From positions 289,536 to 353,535 of the forward strand of contig CAVYEG010000010.1 in assembly GCA_963767565.1 (NCBI GenBank): a DNA stretch of 64,000 bases, read 5' to 3'. Below, in pieces: positions 8,021-16,019 of the stretch. The notes beneath the pieces are model-generated. The model saw nothing but the letters and a program-made list of their open reading frames with translations. It was not told where the DNA came from and made no database searches. Source of the DNA: Palsa-504 sp963767565. Its GTDB lineage: Bacteria > Actinomycetota > Actinomycetes > Streptosporangiales > Streptosporangiaceae. How positions within the stretch are numbered: position 1 is the stretch's first letter; every line of letters begins with the position of its first letter. The position numbers and the translations under genes are program-made.

Positions 8021-8070
8021 CAGCGGCCAGCGGCCAGCGGCCAGCGGCCAGCGGCCAGCGGCCAGCGGCC
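8021..8070. repeat. Seven tandem copies of CAGCGGC
   Basis: A perfect 7-bp tandem repeat directly upstream of the DUF1330-like gene at 8088, in its likely promoter/leader. Unit length 7 would shift frame by one per copy if transcribed and translated. Confidence 0.95.
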
Positions 8071-8087
8071 TCGCCTAGAGTCTGGAT

Positions 8088-8423
8088 GTGGCACCCGATG
8101 ATACAAAGGTCTACGCGCTGAACCTGTTCGATGTCGCCGACCGCGAGGAATACCTGGCCTACTCGCGCCGGTCGGCCCGCGAGGTTGCCCGGCACGGAGG
8201 ACACGTGGTGGCCCTGGGCCGGTTCCGGGAAAGCGTGACCGGCGACATCGCCCCCCGGCAGATACTCATCCTTGTCGAGTGGGAGTCCAGAGCGGCCTTC
8301 GACAGCTACCGCCAGGACCCCGCGCTGGCCGACCTGCACCCGCACCGGGAACGCGGCTCCTCCGCGTACGTGTGGCACTTGTTCGACCGGCTCGAAGACC
8401 TGCGGCCGGTGCTCACGATGTGA
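8088..8423 (+). CDS. DUF1330/ABM-like small dimeric alpha-beta barrel protein
   Basis: 111 aa from GTG 8088 (MAPDDTKVYALNLFDVADRE). Ferredoxin-like pattern: strand YALNLFDV, helix EEYLAYSRRSAREVARHGG, strands around ALGRFRES, ILILVEWES, helix RAAFDSYRQDPALADL. This matches DUF1330/NIPSNAP-like small proteins. No catalytic residue is evident. Seven copies of a 7-bp repeat end 17 bp before the start. Confidence 0.6.
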   Translation: MAPDDTKVYALNLFDVADREEYLAYSRRSAREVARHGGHVVALGRFRESVTGDIAPRQILILVEWESRAAFDSYRQDPALADLHPHRERGSSAYVWHLFDRLEDLRPVLTM

Positions 8424-8474
8424 CCTGCAAGCGCGGGACTGGGCCGGCTGAGCCAGGCGTTCGGCCGGACCTTC

Positions 8475-9158
8475 GTGCATGCTGGGTCCGTGGAGCCCAT
8501 CTTCGAGGCCGTACTGGCGAACGACCCGTCCCGGATCGCGGCGATAGCGGCCGGCATGCCGGGCGCGGCTGCCCAGCGCATGGACGAGGACCTGTTCCTC
8601 GCCGCGCTGCCGCACATGCTCTACCGGGGCGACACGCCCTTGCACCTGGCCGCGGCCGGGCTCCGGTACGACGCCGCTCGTGCGCTGCTCGCCGCCGGCA
8701 GCCCCGTCAGCGTGGTCAACCGGCGCGGTGCGACGGCGTTGCACTACGTCTGCGATCCCCGGCCGTTGTCGCCGACGTGGGACCCGGCCGCCCAACGGCG
8801 CATCATCGGGCTGCTGGTCTCCGGCGGAGCGGCGGTCGACCAGCCGGACCGCGGCGGGGTGACGGCCCTGCACCGGGCGGTCCGCGCGCGAAGCCCGGCC
8901 GCGGTCGCCGCGCTGCTGTCCGCCGGCGCCGACCCGCGCGCAGCCACCAGGAAGGCGGGCTCGACCCCGCTGCACCTCGCGGTCGCGCCGACCGGCGCGA
9001 GCGGAACCGCCGGAGCCAGCGAACTCCAGCTCGAGATCGTCCAGCTGCTCCTCGCCGCCGGCGCAACCCTAGCCGACGTGGACCGCAACGGCATCGCCGT
9101 CGCCGACCGGATCCAGAGCCAGGCGCTGCGCCAGGCGCTGGCCGCCGGCCAGCTCTAG
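8475..9158 (+). CDS. Ankyrin-repeat protein
   Basis: About 227 aa from GTG 8475 (GTG 8490 also possible). It has four to five ankyrin units with the TPLHLAA..G / LL..GA signature: GDTPLHLAAAGLRYDAARAL, GATALHYVCDP, GVTALHRAVRARSPAAVAAL, GSTPLHLAV and VQLLLAAGATLADVDRNG. No signal peptide or membrane segment, so probably a cytoplasmic protein-binding module. The partner is unknown; a dispersed repeat starts 8 bp after its stop. Confidence 0.85.
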   Translation: MHAGSVEPIFEAVLANDPSRIAAIAAGMPGAAAQRMDEDLFLAALPHMLYRGDTPLHLAAAGLRYDAARALLAAGSPVSVVNRRGATALHYVCDPRPLSPTWDPAAQRRIIGLLVSGGAAVDQPDRGGVTALHRAVRARSPAAVAALLSAGADPRAATRKAGSTPLHLAVAPTGASGTAGASELQLEIVQLLLAAGATLADVDRNGIAVADRIQSQALRQALAAGQL

Positions 9159-9165
9159 GTCGACC

Positions 9166-9200
9166 GAAATTATTTGGCCGAACGGACCGTGGTTCTTGCC
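9166..9200 (+). repeat. Dispersed repeat copy R1
   Basis: GAAATTATTTGGCC followed by GAACGGACCGTGGTTCTTGC. It starts 8 bp after the stop of the ankyrin gene. One of nine same-orientation copies in the window (see findings). Confidence 0.75.
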
Positions 9201-9231
9201 GCGATGATCCGAGCAAGGTGCCAGGAGCCTG

Positions 9232-9366
9232 TCATCCCCGTCGATGCGCGAACGCCCTCTGGCACAGTTCAGCCAGGCGCAGCCCCAGTGCCTTGATCTC
9301 GTCCAGGGTCACGCGAGTTGCTCCCTCCGCCCACCTGCGCAACATCCTACGGCGTACCCGGTTCAT
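9232..9366 (-). CDS. Possible short ORF
   Basis: 44 codons from ATG 9366 (MNRVRRRMLRRWAEGATRV, then TLDEIKALGLRLAELCQRAF). A basic start and an amphipathic helix give it a protein-like look, but there is no family and no strong ribosome site. It could be a remnant of a small regulator. Confidence 0.25.
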   Translation of the reverse strand: MNRVRRRMLRRWAEGATRVTLDEIKALGLRLAELCQRAFAHRRG

Positions 9367-9391
9367 GGATGAGGATGCGCTGCCGCAGTGA

Positions 9392-10282
9392 TTAATGCGC
9401 GGGTGCCCGCCGCTGGCCGGACGTGTGCCGGAGCATGGCCGCGATGACGGACGGCCACCACGGCCGCGGCGGCACCTGATGGCCGACGCCCTCCAAGGGC
9501 AGCAGCTCGGCACCGGGGATCCCGCGGGCCAGCGCCTCGGCATGACCGTAGGGGAAGAACGGATCTGCCGTGCCGTGGATCACCAGGGTCGGCGCGGCGA
9601 TCTCGTCCAGCCGCCCGCGTGCCAGCTCACCCTCCTCGGCCAGTGCGTGGTTCAGCACGCTGGCCGCCACATCGTTGGTGCGGTCGACGATCTGCCCCAC
9701 GAGCGCGCGCACGTGCGGTTCGTCGAAGTAGTCCGCCGCCTCCAGGTGCCGCTCGTAGCGGACGAGGTAATCGATCACCGCGCTCCGTTCGGCCCAATCT
9801 GGCCGGGGGACCTCAGCGGCGAAGTAGGCCCGCAGGTCCTCCGACATCGGCGGCAGCTCCGGCCGGCCCGGGGCGCCCGGGACCGCGGGGCTGGTCGACA
9901 TCAGCACCAGCGAGTCAACGCGGTCGGGATGAGCCAGCGCGACCTGCTGCGCGAGGGCGCCGCCCATCGAGATACCGGCCAGGTGAGCGCTCCGCCGCCC
10001 GAGCGCGTCCAGCATCCCGGCCACGTCGGCCGCCAGGTCGGCGCCTGTGTATCCCGGCGCCCCGGCTGGATAGCTGACCGACCGCCCGGTGTCACGATGG
10101 TCGTACCGGATGACATACCGCCCGCCCGCCGCCAGCCGCTGGCAGAACTCCTCCTCCCACCAGTCCATCGATCCGCCCATGCCGCTGATGAGCAGGATCG
10201 CCGGGTCGGCCGCGTCTCCAGCGGTGTCCACGCACAGGTCGACGCCGTTAACCTCGATGATCCGCTGGCCGTCCATAACCAT
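9392..10282 (-). CDS. Alpha/beta-hydrolase
   Basis: About 296 aa; start at ATG 10282 (MVMDGQRIIEVNGVDLC) behind GAGGAG, although the frame stays open further upstream. Oxyanion segment ILLISGMGGSMDWWEEEF, nucleophile elbow GISMGGALAQQVAL (G-x-S-x-G), acid in TLVIHGTADPFFPYG, and catalytic His in LEGVGHQVPPRP. This is a complete catalytic triad of the 3-oxoadipate enol-lactonase/esterase-like branch. It lies just downstream of a shattered DHFR-like gene; substrate unknown. Confidence 0.85.
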   Translation of the reverse strand: MVMDGQRIIEVNGVDLCVDTAGDAADPAILLISGMGGSMDWWEEEFCQRLAAGGRYVIRYDHRDTGRSVSYPAGAPGYTGADLAADVAGMLDALGRRSAHLAGISMGGALAQQVALAHPDRVDSLVLMSTSPAVPGAPGRPELPPMSEDLRAYFAAEVPRPDWAERSAVIDYLVRYERHLEAADYFDEPHVRALVGQIVDRTNDVAASVLNHALAEEGELARGRLDEIAAPTLVIHGTADPFFPYGHAEALARGIPGAELLPLEGVGHQVPPRPWWPSVIAAMLRHTSGQRRAPAH

Positions 10283-10295
10283 CCGCACTCCTCGG

Positions 10296-10433
10296 TGGTG
10301 GGTCGGTACCGGACGTTCACGGCCGACCTGGGATCGCTCTCGCCGACCCGGCCCCGGCCACGAACCCGTCCAGGGACATCGCGAAGTGAAGGAGGACCTT
10401 CCCGTCCGCGGCCTGCGGCGTGGTGTCGCCCAT
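10296..10433 (-). pseudogene. DHFR-like gene reduced to its two ends
   Basis: From ATG 10433 it reads MGDTTPQAADGKVLLHFAMS then LDGFVAG, the N-terminus of the intact gene at 48294-48854. It then jumps, out of frame, to that gene's C-terminus (GESDPRSAVNVRYRP). Roughly 460 bp of the middle are missing. The duplicated HxlR regulator next door is intact. Confidence 0.8.
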
Positions 10434-10454
10434 CGGTCGCCTCCTGCGATCTGC

Positions 10455-10507
10455 TTGCAAATTGCAATCGGTAGGCCTACGCTAGGCCAACTGATAGTAG
10501 ATTGCAA
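10455..10507. promoter_or_regulatory. HxlR operator region, three TTGCAA palindromes
   Basis: TTGCAA occurs at 10455-10460, 10462-10467 and 10502-10507 between the divergent DHFR remnant and the HxlR gene. The same three sites are kept in the second copy (48876-48928), although the bases between them differ. Confidence 0.6.
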
Positions 10508-10531
10508 CCAGTTAATCGGGTGAGGTGCGAG

Positions 10532-11017
10532 GTGGCGGAGCCGGCCCGGTCGGGATGCCCGATCAATGCCGCGGTCGAGGCGTTCGGCGACAGCTGGAGC
10601 CTGCTCGTGCTGCGGGACGTGATGTTCGGCCAGCGCCGCTACTTCAGGGAGCTGCTGGCCGGCTCGGAGGAGGGGATCGCCTCCAACATCCTGGCCGGCC
10701 GGCTCAAGCGGCTGGTCAGCGCCGGCCTGCTGACCCGCCAGGACGCGGGGCCGGGACGGCGGGCCGCCTACAGCCTGACCGAGGCGTCGATCCAGCTGGT
10801 GCCCGTCTTCGCCCAGCTCGGCGAGTGGGGCCTGCACCACCGCCCGACCACCAAGCGCCTCCGGGTCCGAGCCGAACTGCTGGCCGACGGCGGTCCTGAG
10901 CTGTGGCGTGACTTCATGGCCGAGCTGCGGGCCATCCACCTCGGCGAACCGGCGCCGGAACGGGACGGTCCCAGCGTCACCGAACGCCTGGCCGAGGCCT
11001 ACGCCGCCGCGCTCTGA
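10532..11017 (+). CDS. HxlR-family winged-helix regulator (copy 1)
   Basis: 161 aa from GTG 10532, preferred because GAGG lies 7 bp upstream; GTG 10520 and TTG 10502 are in frame, but the latter sits inside an operator half. HxlR pattern: CPINAAVEAFGDSWSLLVLR, DVMFGQRRYFRELLAGSEEG, IASNILAGRLKRLVSAGLLT, and wing GRRAAYSLTEA. The single Cys near the N-terminus (GCPI) is at the redox-sensor position. Nearly identical to 48953-49438. In copy 1 its likely target, the divergent DHFR-like gene, is destroyed. Confidence 0.85.
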   Translation: MAEPARSGCPINAAVEAFGDSWSLLVLRDVMFGQRRYFRELLAGSEEGIASNILAGRLKRLVSAGLLTRQDAGPGRRAAYSLTEASIQLVPVFAQLGEWGLHHRPTTKRLRVRAELLADGGPELWRDFMAELRAIHLGEPAPERDGPSVTERLAEAYAAAL

Positions 11018-11178
11018 CGTTCCAAGGTTCCGCCCGCGGCCCGGGCCGTCAGAACGCAGTCCAGCCAAGCCATCGCCGGCCGGGCGGCCGTAGCGGTAGC
11101 CCGCATGCACACCGGTCATGCGTACCCGCCGGTTAAGCTTTCACCGACGACCGAACGGGCGGGCAGGAAGGCAGACAA

Positions 11179-11358
11179 GTGACGCAGCGCACGCCACCGG
11201 CCCAGACCGATAGCAGCAAGCTGCCGCTCTTCGACCCCAACGTGCCCAACCCGGCGCGGATGTGGAACTACTGGCTGGGCGGCAAGGACAACATTAGTCA
11301 AGTGGTTCCGGCAGTCCCGTACAGCGATCGTACAGGGGTAGTGCAGGCATGTCAGTGA
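11179..11358 (+). pseudogene. DUF574 SAM-dependent methyltransferase, 5' part (split by element)
   Basis: From GTG 11179: MTQRTPPAQTDSSKLPLFDP, NVPNPARMWNYWLGGKDN, the hallmark start of actinobacterial DUF574 methyltransferases. Directly after GGKDN the frame enters foreign sequence (ISQVVPAVPYSDR...) and stops at 11358. The missing remainder begins at 23511 with the same GKDN codons, so the gene was cut by integration of the 12.2-kb element. Confidence 0.9.
11280..11292 (+). other. attL core of the integrated element
   Basis: CGGCAAGGACAAC, encoding the GKDN of the interrupted methyltransferase. It matches 23511-23523 with one difference. Confidence 0.75.
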
Positions 11359-11446
11359 CGTTATTCGAAAACTGGGTGTTCTGCTGTCCGGGATCGCTGT
11401 CTGCATCCTGTTTGGTTGCTTATGTCCGATTTGCCGAACGGAGCTT

Positions 11447-11473
11447 CCTGACTCTGTCCTGACTCTGCTGACT
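11447..11473 (+). repeat. Left-end direct repeats, possible integrase arm sites
   Basis: CCTGACTCT, three-base spacing, CCTGACTCT, then CTGACT. A matching pair (CCTGACTTT, spacing, CCTGACTTT) lies 60 bp inside the right core at 23447-23467. Repeats near both ends fit arm-type binding sites of the tyrosine recombinase. Confidence 0.5.
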
Positions 11474-11544
11474 GGTAGCGGGGTGCCTGGCCTGCGGTTT
11501 CGCCGGGGTGGTCCTGGCTTTCGGGGCGGTCTGGGCCTTCCCGC

Positions 11545-12283
11545 TCACGTGCCTGGGATGCGGGCGTCCGGGGGCAGGTCCCAGACGGTCAGCCGGGCGG
11601 GGGCATCGCCGGGCAGGGCGGCGGCGCAGCGGGCCACCACGCCGCGTGCGGCCGGGGCGGTCAGGTAGTACACGTGGGTGTACCCGGCCGGGGCGGTCAG
11701 GCCGGCCATGATCGCGGCGGTGCGGTCGGCGTGCTTGGCGGTCAGCTCGACTTCGATGGCCCAGATCTGCCCGGCGTAAGGGCTGGCCGTGATCGAGGGC
11801 CACCAGATCTCGGCGTCGGGCCGGTGGGTGCCGGCGGCCGGGCCGGCGCGGCGGATGCGCCGTTCGGACTGCCACCATGCCTGGTGCTGGCCCCAGGCGG
11901 GGCTGGAGGCGAACCACAGCCGGGCGGCGAGCACCGCGCGCAGGTGCGCCAGGCGGGCCAGCGGCGGCTGGGTAGCGGGGTAGGGCAGGCCGGCGGCGGT
12001 CATGCAGGCCGGGGTGAGCCAGCACCAGGCCGGGCCGGGGCCAAGCTGGCCGGTACGGCGTACCCGGCGGGCGCGCCACCGGGCGGTGATGGCGCGCAGC
12101 CGGGCGGGCTGGACGGCCAGCGCGGCGGCGAGCAGGTCATACGGTGCGCCCCGTGCTCGGCGCAGAGCACCAGCCCGTCAATGTCGCGCTGGCTGATCTT
12201 GACCGTGCCGGCGTCGGCGCGGCGCGCCTGAAGGTCCCGGCGCGTGCCGTGTCCCTTCGCGCGAGTGCCCAGTCCGTGCTCAT
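11545..12283 (-). pseudogene. Replication-relaxation family protein, frameshifted
   Basis: Starts at ATG 12283 after GGAAGGAG (MSTDWALAR). Later frames read VKISQRDIDGLVLCAEH, then PYDLLAAALAVQPARLRAIT, then WAIEVELTAKHADRTAAIM and THVYYLTAPAARGVVARCA. This is the winged-helix start and the AIEVELT nuclease-like C-terminus of the replication-relaxation proteins of Streptomyces plasmids and AICEs. At least two frame changes (near 12140, next to GGGGC, and near 12220) are needed for a single protein of about 245 aa. Confidence 0.6.
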
Positions 12284-12284
12284 G

Positions 12285-12310
12285 GTGCCCAGCTCCTTCC
12301 CGCTGGGCAC
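12285..12310 (-). promoter_or_regulatory. Hairpin holding the ribosome site of the replication-relaxation gene
   Basis: In the mRNA a perfect 9-bp stem, GUGCCCAGC with GCUGGGCAC, encloses the 8-base loop GGGAAGGA, which is the Shine-Dalgarno sequence, and ends one base before the AUG. This should affect translation of the replication gene. Confidence 0.6.
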
Positions 12311-12589
12311 GGCCGCGCCGGCCGTAAGCAACGACATCACACAACCCCGCCACCACTGCCCCCCGCGTCGGCCTGTCCCAGAGGGCCCGTCCGGCCAGGT
12401 CAGGCCTCCGGCCGTAGGCGAAGCCCGGCCCGCACCAGTCCCGCGACAGGCCGGCCCGCCCAGGCACGTGCGGAAGCGCTGCGCGGCGGCAAAATGCCCG
12501 GCCGGGGTGCGGCGGCTGCGAGAGCGACTCCGTGCCGGTACGGCCGGTGCTAAAGAAAAGCCGGGGCTACAAGGCTAGGGTACGGAAGC

Positions 12590-14249
12590 GTGCATTTCGG
12601 GATATCCCGGCTGCTCGCCGACGCGGTCAGCGCGGTCGTGGTGCTGGCCTGCTTCGGCGCGGGCTTCCGCTGGCTGGCCGGCCGCGCGTTCGGCCGCTCC
12701 GGCGTGCCCCGGCTGCGGGTACCCGGCAGGCGCGGCACCCTGGCCGGCTGGGCCATCCGCGCGGCCTGGTGGCTGGCCCGGCTGGCCGGCAGGTTCGCGG
12801 CCGGGGCACCGCTGGGCCAGCGCCGCACCGACGCCACGTTCCTCACGGCGGGCACGAAGGTGATCGGCGGGGTGCCCGGCTGGCTGACCACCGGGCAGCC
12901 GTCCCGGTGGGCGTTCTGGCCGGGCTGGAAACGCGCCGCCGTCCGCTGGTCCGCCGTGGCGGCCGCGGCCGGGCTGGCCGCCCGGCCCCTGGCCACCGGG
13001 GCCGTGCTCGGCTTCGGGGCCATCGCCGGCGGATGCGCGGGCTGGCCGACGCCTGCAGCGGTGGCGGTACGAGCGGCGCGTGATCCGCCCCGTGTACCTC
13101 CAGCTCTGCCAGTACCTCGGCACCGACCAGGGCGACCGTCCCGGCCGGTGGCTGCACATCCCGGCCGGCTTCGCCGGCGACCTGGACGCGCGTGGTGACG
13201 CTGGCCTACCCGGCCGCGTGGAACCCCGACGAGGCCAAGCAGAAGCACATCGACGAGGTCATCCGCCGGCACCTGGGCGGCGACCTAGCCGGGGCCTTCG
13301 GCCCGTACCAGGCGGTGTGGACCCACCCGCCCGCGCCCCCGGAACTGGCCCGGTTCGACGGGTACGACCTGCCCGCCCACAAGATCCACCTGGCCACCCT
13401 GGCCGGCGGGCGCAAATGGGTCGCAGACCTGCAAGACGATGAACCGCACCTGTTCATCGCGGCCGGCACCGGCGGCGGCAAGACCGCGACCGCGTCCATC
13501 CCGGCCGCGCACGTCCGCGCAAACGGGTGGCTGGTCGACATCATCGACCCCAAGCGCCGGTCCTACATCAGCCGGAAAACCGGCCACGACGTGCTCGTCA
13601 ACGTGCCGGCATCCGGGTGCACACCGACATCGAATCGATGATGTGGGCGCTGGAAGAGTTCTTCCTGTCGATGCTGGGGATCAACATCGCCGTGGGCGCG
13701 CACACGCGTGGCCGGGCGCTGTTCCCGCAGCGGTTGCTAGTCATCGATGAGTTCGGCACGTTCGCCTCGATGGCCGCGCGGATGCACCAGCGCTCCCACG
13801 GCACAGGGCCAGGCCCCGGCGCTGGATCAGCGGCGGCAGATCGAATGGCAGGGCCGGCAGGCCGGGCACCGGCTGGTCGTGGCCGTGCACCAGCCGAACC
13901 TGCGCCTGTTCGGGGACAGCGACAGCCGGGGCCAGTACGGCTACCGGCTGATCACCGGGGCCTACACGGCCTCGCTGTGGCGGATGACGTTCGGGTACAC
14001 GGCGCCGATCCAGTGGGACACCCGTATCAAGGGCCGGGGCGTGGTCGGCATCGGGGAAGCCGAGGAACTAATCCACCACGCCCAGATCGCCTGGATGCCC
14101 GCCGAGGAACGCCGCCGCTACGCCCTGACCGGACCCCCGCCCCCGCGAATGGTTCACAGACATGCAGCCCGCCCTGGATCACCGGGCACGTGATCAGCGA
14201 GGGCCGCAAGCTCGCCGGTGCTTCCCTGGTCCGCCTCGACGGCGATGGT
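12590..14249 (+). pseudogene. FtsK/SpoIIIE-type plasmid transfer protein (Tra), several frameshifts
   Basis: GTG 12590 begins a membrane-anchored N-terminus (LADAVSAVVVLACFGAGF). Downstream frames give RRVIRPVYLQLCQYLG, then HIDEVIRRHLGGDLAGAFG, Walker A FIAAGTGGGKTATAS, Walker B RLLVIDEFGTFAS, and QPNLRLFGDSDSRGQYGYRL. These are the parts of a TraSA-type translocase that moves double-stranded AICE DNA between mycelia. Frame changes are needed near 13040, 13195, 13610, 13805 and 14150. Intact, it would be about 550 aa. Confidence 0.75.
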
Positions 14250-14310
14250 GATGTCCCGGCCGATGTCCCACCCGCGACACCACCCCTGGTACCAGCGCAA
14301 AGACGCCCCG

Positions 14311-14681
14311 ATGTCCCGCCCCAGGACACCGCCGCCCGGCACTCTTCCGGCCCGGCCAGGCCGGCCGACACCGCGCCCGGACCGCCGGCGACGGGCAGCC
14401 CGCCACCAGCGCCGGGCCGGCGGCAGGCACCGCGCCGCCGAACCCGGCCGCACAACCATCCCGTCCGCCGGCGACGGGCTGATCATCGGCATTGCCGATG
14501 CCGCGTCCTACCTCGGCTACGACAAACCGGAGAGCTTCCGCCGCGCCCGTACCCGCACCCGGTCCCCGGCGAGGGCAAGATGCCCGATGGCCGGCCCTGC
14601 TGGACCTCCGCCGCGCTGCGCAGCTGGCAATCCAAGCGCAAGATCGCCGGCAACTGCACACCAGCCGGAGAACCCGACTAG
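14311..14681 (+). pseudogene. Excisionase-like MerR/AlpA-type HTH protein, one frameshift
   Basis: ATG 14311 (MSRPRTPPPGT), then after a Pro/Arg-rich stretch IGIADAASYLGYDKPESFRR, a short DNA-binding helix-turn-helix. The expected C-terminus, HPVPGEGKMPDGRPCWTSAA then LRSWQSKRK, lies in a second frame after about 14550. AICEs usually carry such a gene (xis) beside tra or int. The TAG at 14679-14681 is the last feature before base composition changes abruptly. Confidence 0.6.
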
Positions 14682-14699
14682 ACCGGAGACGGCGAGAAG

Positions 14700-16010
14700 A
14701 ACAAATAGATAGATGGTTCACTAGAGAGATAAGATAGAGACAGATGGTAAGCGAGGACTTAGATTCAGGCTGATGAACGTCTTGTGACAGTCTTAGATCT
14801 CAGATCTGGACCACGAGAAAAGGTCGGCCGAGACAGATTGGAACAAATAGGGAGTAACGGGCACACACCTTTATGATCACTTATGTAAGGATATAACACT
14901 TTATCAAAGATTTATGCAATCAGTGAAGTAGGTGAAGTACAGTAGGAGGATGGTAGAAATAGTAAAAAAGAAAGAAAGCTAGGGGAAATAAGTGGAAGCA
15001 GTAGTATGGTGGCAGTTATAGGAAATACAATGGATTGCTAAGATTATAACAGAGAGGATAACTTTTGCTAGGTAACTAATAGAAGAGATGGAAGGAAAAA
15101 TACTAAAAGAGTAAGGAGTTAAGGCATTTATAGCTGTTAAAGGAGATATAGCTGAAAGAGGAGCTAAGCAGGAATACATAGGAGTTGAAGAGTAAATATT
15201 AGATATTCTAAAGCAAAGGATCTCTGGAATAGGAAAAGTGCTAATTTTGGCTGTAAGAGGAAATAATGATATGAATAGGAAGGAAGATGATAAAATGAGA
15301 GAAGAAAGGATAGTTGATATAGAATAGATGGCACTAGTGGATAAATTAATGTAGGAAAAGAGGTAGGTGAGCTTATACACTTAAACATTTAGAAACTTCT
15401 AGGAGTTTGTATAAGAGAATTTCTATGAAGACACTTATAATAAGATATAAAGGAATAAACATATAGAATTAGAAGGATTAAGGCTATAGGTAAAGGGAAT
15501 AAATTAAGCTTGGTAATCATATTACTGGTATAGCTAAGCTTAGGAATAAGAAGAAAGAAGACTGCTAATAGGTAAGCAGCAACTTAAGGATATACAAAAG
15601 ATAAGAAAGCTGACATATGGATTATATTAGCTAAAGAAGAGTTGGATAGGATTAATAGAGAAGTATGAAGCAGGGTAGAGAAATATATAAGAGAATAGTA
15701 TAAAATATTCTCATTTGGTAATGTGAATACTATTAGAGATCTGAGATTTTAAGTAGAGATTGCTGGAGGATGCTGACTGATTATTTCTAAGATACTGTAC
15801 AGAAGAGAGTAAGAGGATTAGGTAGAGTTTGCCCGAGGTTTCGTAGTATGTGAATTTGACACTATATAGTCAACTCTCAAAGACTACTATTATAGATATT
15901 CAGATGCGTTCGGTAGTAAATTTCTTCCTTACTCCGACCTCTACGTAGAAGGACAGACAGCTTTAAGGTAACACTTAGAGAACATGAGGGGAAATAGAAA
16001 GTCTAAGAGA
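14700..16010 (+). other. Cytosine-poor cargo DNA, possible recoded gene
   Basis: No conventional ORF above about 70 codons on the + strand. To about 15830 the + strand is A/G/T with very little C. If stop triplets are read as sense, frames give protein-like text. The best is in the frame of 15903, with DKKADIWIILAKEELDRIN, KYIREQYKIFSFGNVNTIR, EFARGFVVCEFDTIQSTLKD and AFGSKFLPYSDLYVEGQTAL (about 15590-15960). Stops there include TAG, TAA and TGA, so the case is weaker than for the next gene. Family unknown. Frame changes again near 15960-16020. Confidence 0.35.
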
Positions 16011-16019
16011 TAGGAGAAG

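Noticed and set aside
8021..8070. CRISPR-like repeat array
   Set aside because: Units are 7 bp with no spacers; it is a simple tandem repeat.
10502..10531. TTG 10502 as the HxlR start
   Set aside because: TTG lies within the third TTGCAA operator site and has no ribosome site; GTG 10532 has GAGG at the right distance in both copies.
9392..11119. A single 575-codon minus ORF covering hydrolase and regulator
   Set aside because: The part above 10282 is a shadow of the + strand HxlR gene; the ribosome site and family start place the hydrolase start at 10282.
11421..11450. A tenth copy of the dispersed repeat (TTTGCCGAACGGAGC)
   Set aside because: Only about 12 bases match, and the conserved CCGTGGTTC part is absent.
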